A DNA stretch of 64,000 nucleotides from Kitasatospora cineracea (GTDB lineage Bacteria > Actinomycetota > Actinomycetes > Streptomycetales > Streptomycetaceae). The stretch is taken from NCBI RefSeq assembly GCF_003751605.1, contig NZ_RJVJ01000001.1, forward strand, positions 5,208,001-5,272,000, read 5' to 3'. The notes beneath the pieces were generated by a model that saw only the letters and a program-made list of their open reading frames with translations, did no database searches and was not told the DNA's origin. The position numbers were made by a program, and so were the translations under genes. Of this stretch, positions 58,161 through 64,000 are shown in pieces; within the stretch, counting starts at the first letter, position 1, and each line of letters opens with the position of its first letter.

Positions 58161-59696
58161 CTACCGGCGGCCCCGCAGGCGGCCGTCGTCCATGCCCTGT
58201 CCGAGGGCGTCGGCCTGGCCGCCGCCTGCCAGTTCGGTGAGGTCGTGGACTGCGGCGTCCATCCGGTCGGGGCTGTTCATGCCGGCCACCCAAGTCACCA
58301 TCTGCCCCTCCAGCTCCGCGAAGTGGCCGACGTGGTGGACGCGGCCCTGGTCGTAGAGCTGCGCCACCGGCTCGGCCCGCAGCCGCTTGCCGACCTTCGC
58401 GTTGACCTCGACGATCATCGGCATCAGCTGGCCGCGGGTCTCCCCGTCGCGGGCGAGTTGGTCCCAGGCCTGCGAGACGACGGACTTGGCCATGTTGCCG
58501 CCGTAGTTGGCCTCGACCACGATGGCGTCCGCGCGCAGCGACAGGGCCAGTCGGCACGCGGTGAGGCCCCAGTCGTTGGCGCCGAGGGTGCCGGACTTGT
58601 CGGCCAGGACGTACAGGTGGTCGTCGTTGTCGGCGCCGAGGCCGACGATGCCGGTCTCGTCGTTGACGGTGGAGTCGCCGCCGGACGGGTCGACGGCGAC
58701 GACGACCCGGGCCAGCTCGATGGCGGCGAACTCGACCGGGGTGAGGCGGTGCTTGTCGATCCAGGCCCGCTGCCACACCCCGCCCTCGACGGGGCGGGGC
58801 TTCTGCTGGAACAGGCTCCACCAGACCCGCTCGCCGACGGCGCGCCGGATCGCCGCCAGGGCCTTGCGCCCGTACCGGGCGGGCCACAGCGGTTCGCCGA
58901 TCTTCCGGCCGAGCGCGTCGTCCTCGCTGTCCGCGATGGCGGGCAGGTCGATGATCGTCCAGTCCGAGGCGGTCTCCCCGGCGAGAATCCGCCCGGCAAG
59001 ATCATCTTCATGCCAGCGGGTCTGGATGACGATCACGGACCCGCCCGGCTCGACGCGAGTGAGGAGGACGGCCTGCCACCACTCCCACAACCTGCGCCGC
59101 ATCATCGGTGACTGGGCGTCGGCGTCGTCCTTGATCGGGTCGTCGACGACCGCGAGATTCGCGCCCTTGCCGGTCAGGCCGCCGCCGACACCGGCGGCGA
59201 ACAGGCCGCCCTCCTTCGAGAGGATGTCGAACCGGTTCGCGGCCTTCGACCCGGGGTGCAGGTTCAGGCCGAGCTGGTCGCCCCACTCGGTGATCGCGTC
59301 CCGGATCCACCGGCCGTGGTCATCGGCCAGATCGGAGGAGTACGAGGCGATCATGATCCGGTGATCCGGGCGCTGCGCCAAGTACCACAGCGGCGCCCAC
59401 CGGGCCGCGCGCCTCGACTTCCCGTGCCGGGGCGGCATCGTCAACAGCAGCCGAATCGACTCCCCCGCGCCGATCCGCTGGAACGCCTGGTCGATCAGGT
59501 CCAGGTGCGGGGCCTGCATCTCCTTACCGTCGGTGAGGACCGCGGCCAGCGACCCGGGCGAGTGCCGCATCGCCAAGTCCCGCTCGACCGCGGCCAGCCG
59601 GCTGCGCAGCGCCGGCGACGCTCGGGCGGCGATCTCCCGGCGCCGCTCCGCCGGCAGCACCCGGTACTGCTCGACCAGGACGTCGACGCCGCTCAC
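58161..59696 (-). CDS. Phage terminase large subunit
   Basis: A 511-residue DNA-packaging ATPase/nuclease. The ATPase domain has the Walker A region TMPPRHGKSRRAARW, Walker B LAVVDDPI and the coupling segment VIVIQTRWHEDDLAGRI. The nuclease domain has VVVAVDPSGGDSTVND (first Asp) and IVVEANYGGNMAKSVV, with a late acidic MDAAVHDLTELA. The GTG start at 59696 overlaps the stop of the small-subunit gene (GTGA). No portal, capsid, protease or tail genes are visible around it, so this is a packaging pair isolated from a phage or satellite. The frame is intact. Confidence 0.9.
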   Translation of the reverse strand: MSGVDVLVEQYRVLPAERRREIAARASPALRSRLAAVERDLAMRHSPGSLAAVLTDGKEMQAPHLDLIDQAFQRIGAGESIRLLLTMPPRHGKSRRAARWAPLWYLAQRPDHRIMIASYSSDLADDHGRWIRDAITEWGDQLGLNLHPGSKAANRFDILSKEGGLFAAGVGGGLTGKGANLAVVDDPIKDDADAQSPMMRRRLWEWWQAVLLTRVEPGGSVIVIQTRWHEDDLAGRILAGETASDWTIIDLPAIADSEDDALGRKIGEPLWPARYGRKALAAIRRAVGERVWWSLFQQKPRPVEGGVWQRAWIDKHRLTPVEFAAIELARVVVAVDPSGGDSTVNDETGIVGLGADNDDHLYVLADKSGTLGANDWGLTACRLALSLRADAIVVEANYGGNMAKSVVSQAWDQLARDGETRGQLMPMIVEVNAKVGKRLRAEPVAQLYDQGRVHHVGHFAELEGQMVTWVAGMNSPDRMDAAVHDLTELAGGGQADALGQGMDDGRLRGRR

Positions 59697-60241
59697 TGCC
59701 CGCCCCGCTCGGCGTCCGGGTCGGTCAGGGCGATCAGCGCCGCCAACTCGTCGGCGGTCGCGTCGGTGACCTCGATCGGGCCGCCGTCCTGCCCGCTGAT
59801 CTCCGTGCGCAGCGGCCGGTCCAGGCCGCGCAACCGGGCCCGACGCTCCATGATCCGCAGCGCCCGGTCGATCGCGGGCAGCTCGCCGTCGCGCACTGCC
59901 CGCCGGTACGCGACGAGGAACAGCCGGTCCAGCCGGGCGTCCTCCAGGGCCCGCAGCGCCTCCATGTCGGCCTGCGACGAGGCGATCCGCTGCTCCAGGG
60001 CCTCCGTGATGTCCCGGTTCACCGACCGGATCAGGGTCTCCTCGTCCGGCGCGGGGCGGCCCTTGGCGTACAGCTCGTGCCCGTACCCCAGCGGGTAGGC
60101 GATCCGGTCGGAGTTCAGGGTCGGGTCGGCGGCGAGCTTGCGGCCGACGGTCAGCGGGTCGGCGCCGGCCAGGCGCAGTTCGACGGCGTCCGCCCGCCGC
60201 TGGGCGATGGCGGCGCGCTGAGCCCGGGTAGGGCGGGGCAT
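59693..60241 (-). CDS. Phage terminase small subunit-like protein
   Basis: A 182-residue protein preceding the large terminase by a 4-bp overlap. The start is the ATG at 60241 (MPRPTRAQRAAIAQRRADAV), with GGAGGA 9 nt upstream. The N-terminal part looks like a helix-turn-helix (VELRLAGADPLTVGRKLA; residues 20-40), used for DNA recognition in packaging. A charged helical region with an ERQ-like coiled-coil segment (residues about 75-130) follows. Assignment rests mostly on position; sequence similarity is weak by eye. Confidence 0.7.
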   Translation of the reverse strand: MPRPTRAQRAAIAQRRADAVELRLAGADPLTVGRKLAADPTLNSDRIAYPLGYGHELYAKGRPAPDEETLIRSVNRDITEALEQRIASSQADMEALRALEDARLDRLFLVAYRRAVRDGELPAIDRALRIMERRARLRGLDRPLRTEISGQDGGPIEVTDATADELAALIALTDPDAERGGQ

Positions 60242-60390
60242 GGGCGCAGGTCCTCCAGGAATGCGCCCCCGCGCCGGATCCATGATCCCTCACCGGCCGC
60301 GCCGTTCCCGCCTCCTCTGCGCGAGCGGAGCACACAGAGCCAGCCGAGCAGTCGCCGATCCTGCCCCTCGCCCGGTCTCCGGCCAGGCAA

Positions 60391-60424
60391 TCTGCCCCGC
60401 CACCACAGGTGGTGGCGGGGCAGA
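60391..60424. terminator. Strong terminator after the immunity-like genes
   Basis: A perfect 15-bp inverted repeat (60391-60405 with 60410-60424) around CAGG lies 43 bp past the stop codon at 60467, read leftward. It should end the YD-repeat toxin/immunity transcript before the terminase genes. Confidence 0.7.
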
Positions 60425-60466
60425 CCTGGAATTCTTCTTGCTCCGAAGTAGCTCCTGAAGCGGATC

Positions 60467-60772
60467 TCAGCCGTTAATCATCATCTCCGAGTACGTGAGC
60501 ACCCAGGGCTGCCGCCAAGACCTCGGCTGCGGTTTTTGTTGCTCCACCTTACCGACCGGTGATGTCGATGTTCCGCACCACCATGCGAATTCTGCAGTTT
60601 CGCCCGGAACGCTGAATGTATTTTCCAGGCCGGAGTCGCTGAACTCCCAGGGAGGCCATTCTTCGATCAACGGACTCCGGGTGGCAAGATCCTCCCATCC
60701 CTCGATTCCGATCGGGTCGCTTTCGCTCTCCGTCCAGCCCTGCGCCCGAGTGATGTGAAATTCGGATCCAAT
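60467..60772 (-). CDS. YDxHITR-family protein, tandem paralogue with ATT start
   Basis: A 101-residue protein aligned to its neighbour at 60787-61086: it starts GSEFHITRAQGWTESESDPI where the neighbour has MSYDFHITRAEHWFDSQDAPI-like sequence, and shares DLATRSPLIEE and NTFSVPGE. No ATG, GTG or TTG starts this frame; the codon aligned with the neighbour's ATG is ATT at 60772, with AGGAGG 10 nt upstream. Either ATT is used as a rare start or the gene is losing expression. The C-terminal 30 residues (QQKPQPRSWRQPWVLTYSEM) differ. Candidate immunity protein or decayed copy. Confidence 0.65.
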   Translation of the reverse strand: MGSEFHITRAQGWTESESDPIGIEGWEDLATRSPLIEEWPPWEFSDSGLENTFSVPGETAEFAWWCGTSTSPVGKVEQQKPQPRSWRQPWVLTYSEMMING

Positions 60773-60786
60773 TCTCCTAGGACCTC

Positions 60787-61086
60787 CTAATCCTCATCGC
60801 CCTGCACGCGCGCGGCCATGGCGACTGCAAGCCGCTCTGCAACCTCCTGCGTTTTTGCTGTCCATTCTCCCCTGATGTCGATGCGCCCGTGACGCCAGGA
60901 GAAGAAGGTGTCTTCTCCAGGAGCGGCGAATGTCTTCTGAGCGCCGATGTCCGACCACTCCAAGGCCCCACGTTCCTCGAGGAGCGGACTCCGGCTTGCC
61001 AGTTCTTCCCACGATTCGCGGGGGATCGGAGCGTCCTGACTGTCGAACCAGTGCTCTGCACGGGTGATGTGGAAGTCGTAGCTCAT
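60787..61086 (-). CDS. YDxHITR-family protein, candidate immunity protein for the YD-repeat toxin
   Basis: A 99-residue acidic protein starting MSYDFHITRAEHWFDSQD, ending MAARVQGDED. The ATG follows GAGAGG and lies 13 nt after the toxin stop codon on the same strand, the standard place for the cognate immunity gene of a polymorphic toxin. The next gene is a paralogue, and a third copy is inside the IS701-type element at 56.3 kb. The family is a small, widespread one of unknown biochemical role; that it neutralises this toxin is inference. Confidence 0.75.
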   Translation of the reverse strand: MSYDFHITRAEHWFDSQDAPIPRESWEELASRSPLLEERGALEWSDIGAQKTFAAPGEDTFFSWRHGRIDIRGEWTAKTQEVAERLAVAMAARVQGDED

Positions 61087-61099
61087 GCTGTCCTCTCGA

Positions 61100-64000
61100 T
61101 CATCCCTTCGAGGTGCCGAACAACACTGTGACAGGTGTGGGTAGCTCCCGGCCATAGTTTGCCAACCGGCGTAGGCCTTCAGTCTGAGCCGAGGTGAGCG
61201 GGACGTTTCCGTTGACCACCACGAACATCACGCGTGTCTGAATATCTGAGCCGAGGAGAACGCCGGGATTGTTGCGGTCTTCCACATAGTTCGAAGCGTC
61301 GTTAATCGCTTCCTTCAGGTTGCTGAAGATGGCTGCCGGCTTCTGGTAGCTGGGCTTGGTGGTATCGAGGCTCTTGAGGCTAATCGCAGTCTTGGTGGCC
61401 GCATCCCAATGATCGAAGGTAGCGTGCCTATCGGGAAGGTTGCTCAGCTCAAGGACCTTCTCAAAGTCGACGCCTCGCAGATGAGCGGGAAGGTCCCACA
61501 GATTGATGAGAGGTACGTGGGTTGCGGCTCCCAACTCGACGGGGTTGTCCGGGGTGGCCTTGGCCCGGAACTTCTTCATCGCCCAGGAGTCGATTCCTCC
61601 GATCATTCCGACAGCGAGCTGCTGAACGAGTTCATCGGCGTTCTTGTCGACTTCGTCGGCGACGTTGTTGCAGCCGAACTCGCGGAGCTTGTTGGATGCG
61701 ATGTAGAGGGCATAGGCGGGGCGGACGGGGTAGTACTTGTCGACGAAGGCCCCGGCTCCGCCGTTTTGGCCGGTGGCGGCGTTGTACATGTCGCCGATGT
61801 ACTCGAACGGCGACGTGAAGCCGATCTTCAGCCCGCTGATGATGGCTTCGACGTTGCTCATGTGCGCCGGGTCATCGTCCTGCGGGGTCATTCCACTGGG
61901 GTCGGTGTAGATCGTGGGCGCGTCGGCGGCATAGGAGTAGGCCGAGCCATAGGGTGCCGCGGCTGGGCTGGAGAGCGGGTCGCGGCTGTTGAAGCGGCCG
62001 GTGGCGGTGTTGTACTCGCGGGCCCTGAGGTACTGCTTGCCGGGGATGACAGGGTCGTTGTACTGGCCGGCGAAGCCGAAGGGTGTGGCGGGTGCTCCGG
62101 TGGCGGTGGTGGCGGTGCCGGACTGTCCGAAGGGGTCGTAGCCGGTTCGGAGCTGCTGGGTTCCGTCGGACTTGGTGAGGTCGGTGATGGAGCCGACCCA
62201 GTCGTGGTGGTGGTAGTAGGTGCCGGAGGGGTTGTGCTGGCTCTGGGGAAGGCCGAGCGGGTCGTAGGTGTAGTCGCCGATGAGGCCGCCGGTGCCGTTG
62301 GTCTCGGTGGCGATCTGCGGGAGGGAGTTGTTGATGTCCCAGGTGAGGGTGTTGCTCAGGGTGCCGTCGGTCTTGGTGGTGACGCGGTTGCCGTCGGCGT
62401 CGTAGGTGAAGGTGTAGGTCTGTTTGCCGACGACGGTGGTGGCGTTGCCCGCGGCGTCGTAGGTGTAGGTGGTGGTGTAGTTGGACAGTGCCGGGCGGTA
62501 GGTCTTGGAGCTCCAGACGGCCGTACCGGCGGTGTTGTAGATGACGAAGTTGCCGTCGTCCTGGACCTTGGCGATGGCGCCGGTGTTCCCTGCGGTGTTG
62601 GACGCCCACAGGATGGTGCCGGTGGTGTCGGTGACGACGAGGTTGCCGTCGCTCTGCAGGGTGGCGGTGGCGCCGGGGTGGCCGTAGGTGTCAGTGGACC
62701 AGGCGGTGCGGCCGGTGTCGATCTGGGTGAGGACGAGGTTGCCGTCGCTCTGCATGGTCAGGCGGGCGTTGTTGGACGCGATGACCGTGCCGGGGGTGAG
62801 GGTGGTGCCGCTGGCGATGGTGCGGTTGCGGTAGGGCAGGGTGACGGAGGTGGTGCGGCCGTCGTTGTCGTAGGCGTACGTCGTGGTGACGGAGTTGCCC
62901 TTGCTCGAGGTGAGCTGGTCGGCGGCGTCGTACGTGTAGGTCGTGGTGCCGTAGGAGTCGGTCTGGGTGAGGCGGTTGCCGACGTTGTCGTAGGTGTAGG
63001 TCAGGGTGCCCGCGGTGCAGCCGGTGAAGTTCGGGGTGACGGGGCAGCCCGAGGTGAGTCGGCCGGCGTTGTCGTAGGTGAAGCTCTCGGTGCCAGCGGT
63101 GAGGCCCAGGCGTTTGATGTCGACGCTTTGCGGTTGGCCAGCGTTGTCGCGGTGGAGCTGCCAGGACGCGAGGGTGGTGGTGCCCTTGGTGCTGGCGATT
63201 GCCGAGATGCGTCCGACGTTGTCGTAGGTGCGGTTCTCGGTGTAGCCGTTGGCGGTGGGCAGGGTCGTGGTGGTGAGGTTGCCGGCGTCGTCGTAGCCAT
63301 AGCTGGTGCTGGCGCCGTCGGCAGTCAGCTGGGTCTGCCGGCCGTCGTCGTCGTATCCGTAGGTGAGGCTCTCACCGTCGGGGTAGGTGCGGGACTTGAC
63401 GCTGCCTCGGGTGTCGTAGGTGTAGGTGAAGCCGGTTCCGCCGCCCGGCGCGGTGATCGACAGGAGGCGGTCGGCGTTGTCGTAGCCGAGGGTGCGGGTG
63501 CCGGTGGCGTCGGTGACCGAGGTGACGCGGCCGGCGGCGTCGTAGGCTTTGGTGATCGGGGCGGTGCTGTCGGAGTAGGTGGTGCCGGTCGGCAGGCCGC
63601 GCGGGTCGTAGCCGGCGGTGGTGGTCTGTCCGCGGCCGTCGGTGACGGTGGTCGTGTGGCCTTCCGGGTCGTAGCCGTAGGTGGTGGTGTGGCCGAGCGG
63701 GTCGGTAGTGGTGGCCAGCCGGTGGACTGCGTCGAAGGTGAACGTGGTGGTGTGGTTGTTCGCGTCGGTGCGGGAGGTGCGGTCGTTGACGGTGTTCCAG
63801 CCGTTGGAGGTGACGGCGCCCGTCGGGTCGGTGACCGTGACGACGCGCCCGGCGGCGTCGTACGCGGTGGACGTGGTGCGGCCGAGGGGGTCGGTGACGG
63901 AGGTCGGACGGTTGGCCGCGTCGTACGCCGTGGTGGTGGTGTTGCCGAGGGCGTCCTTGACGGTGGTGCGGTTGCCCGCGACGTCGTAGCCGAACGTGGT
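61100..64000 (-). CDS. YD-repeat (Rhs-type) polymorphic toxin with inserted bulb-lectin domain, partial
   Basis: At least 966 residues; the N-terminus lies beyond the right edge and the frame is open to it. Most of it is YD repeats (TYTYDAAGN- and AYDAAGRVTSVTD-type), the beta-shell encasing the toxin. About 62497-62812 encodes a bulb-type lectin domain (repeats MQSDGNLVL, LQSDGNLVV, VQDDGNFVI) placed between YD repeats. The RHS core ends at YLRAREYNTATGRFNSRDPLSS near 62000. The C-terminal domain (about the last 150 residues) has RGVDFEKVLELSN, FDHWDAATKTAISLKSLDT and looks like a restriction-endonuclease-fold (PD-(D/E)xK) toxin. Secretion would kill neighbours lacking immunity. Confidence 0.88.
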   Translation of the reverse strand, partial: TTFGYDVAGNRTTVKDALGNTTTTAYDAANRPTSVTDPLGRTTSTAYDAAGRVVTVTDPTGAVTSNGWNTVNDRTSRTDANNHTTTFTFDAVHRLATTTDPLGHTTTYGYDPEGHTTTVTDGRGQTTTAGYDPRGLPTGTTYSDSTAPITKAYDAAGRVTSVTDATGTRTLGYDNADRLLSITAPGGGTGFTYTYDTRGSVKSRTYPDGESLTYGYDDDGRQTQLTADGASTSYGYDDAGNLTTTTLPTANGYTENRTYDNVGRISAIASTKGTTTLASWQLHRDNAGQPQSVDIKRLGLTAGTESFTYDNAGRLTSGCPVTPNFTGCTAGTLTYTYDNVGNRLTQTDSYGTTTYTYDAADQLTSSKGNSVTTTYAYDNDGRTTSVTLPYRNRTIASGTTLTPGTVIASNNARLTMQSDGNLVLTQIDTGRTAWSTDTYGHPGATATLQSDGNLVVTDTTGTILWASNTAGNTGAIAKVQDDGNFVIYNTAGTAVWSSKTYRPALSNYTTTYTYDAAGNATTVVGKQTYTFTYDADGNRVTTKTDGTLSNTLTWDINNSLPQIATETNGTGGLIGDYTYDPLGLPQSQHNPSGTYYHHHDWVGSITDLTKSDGTQQLRTGYDPFGQSGTATTATGAPATPFGFAGQYNDPVIPGKQYLRAREYNTATGRFNSRDPLSSPAAAPYGSAYSYAADAPTIYTDPSGMTPQDDDPAHMSNVEAIISGLKIGFTSPFEYIGDMYNAATGQNGGAGAFVDKYYPVRPAYALYIASNKLREFGCNNVADEVDKNADELVQQLAVGMIGGIDSWAMKKFRAKATPDNPVELGAATHVPLINLWDLPAHLRGVDFEKVLELSNLPDRHATFDHWDAATKTAISLKSLDTTKPSYQKPAAIFSNLKEAINDASNYVEDRNNPGVLLGSDIQTRVMFVVVNGNVPLTSAQTEGLRRLANYGRELPTPVTVLFGTSKG

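Noticed and set aside
60242-60466. Phage attachment site next to the terminase genes
   Set aside because: No tRNA gene, integrase or direct repeat pair was seen; the strong inverted repeat there fits a terminator.
61900-64000. Periodic DNA repeats that could be mistaken for a CRISPR array or satellite DNA
   Set aside because: The periodicity follows codons of YD repeats in one long open frame; units vary in length and sequence and there are no spacers.

Overview
The window is very GC-rich actinobacterial DNA. It has strong G/C third-position bias, many GTG and TTG starts, and runs of start/stop overlaps (ATGA, GTGA, TGATG). The gene repertoire fits a Streptomycetaceae chromosome (Streptomyces, Kitasatospora or a relative): a CUT1 sugar ABC transporter without its own ATPase, a PcaL-type fusion, XRE/TPR regulators, a MurC-like protein fused to helix-turn-helix domains, and a YD-repeat toxin. 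No tRNA, rRNA or CRISPR array was seen.

Layout. (1) 0-5.4 kb: aromatic or ring-cleavage catabolic operon (VOC dioxygenase, FAH-type hydrolase, SDR, CoA-transferase pair, divergent PcaL-like hydrolase). (2) 5.5-19 kb: L-rhamnose/rhamnoside utilisation: GH78 rhamnosidase, sugar ABC transporter, two convergent LacI regulators with visible operators, rhamnose isomerase, rhamnulose-phosphate aldolase/dehydrogenase fusion, rhamnulokinase. (3) 18.9-24.1 kb: leftward 3-hydroxybenzoate/gentisate operon with MarR regulator and MFS transporter. (4) 24.1-29.7 kb: secreted GH3 enzyme behind a promoter/operator resembling that of the rhamnoside transporter, then a MarR plus drug-efflux MFS pair. (5) 29.9-34.3 kb: accessory DNA with an unknown Cys/His-rich protein, a convergent TcmP/DUF5131 pair, and an IS256-type element. 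(6) 34.3-40.2 kb: leftward operon of a MurA-like enolpyruvyl transferase, metallophosphatase, two Dcd-like paralogues and a glycosyltransferase, beside a serine hydrolase. (7) 40.5-45.1 kb: two XRE/TPR regulators and an S9 peptidase. (8) 45.1-56.3 kb: rightward ten-gene array containing an APC permease, a glutamine-synthetase-like ligase, a MurC-like/HTH fusion with a degenerate P-loop, two tiny proteins, a deoxyribosyltransferase-like protein, a GH15 enzyme, a helical protein and an EEP-fold phosphoesterase. (9) 56.3-58 kb: an IS701-type element with CTAG flanks that carries a passenger gene. (10) 58-60.2 kb: a phage terminase pair without other phage genes. (11) 60.4-64 kb: a YD-repeat toxin running off the right edge, with two candidate immunity genes related to the IS passenger.

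Five genes (GH78, rhamnulokinase, GH15, helical protein, IS701 transposase) are each broken by exactly one missing base, four of them in a C homopolymer on the coding strand. This looks more like homopolymer under-calling in the assembly than biological decay, so these genes should be treated as possibly intact.

The strongest candidates for undescribed biology are the MurA/phosphatase/double-Dcd/GT operon, in which the two Dcd paralogues have lost complementary active-site residues; the MurC-like/HTH fusion; the TcmP/DUF5131 pair; and the toxin-immunity family that recurs as cargo of an insertion sequence. All functions are read from sequence motifs alone; nothing was searched or computed.
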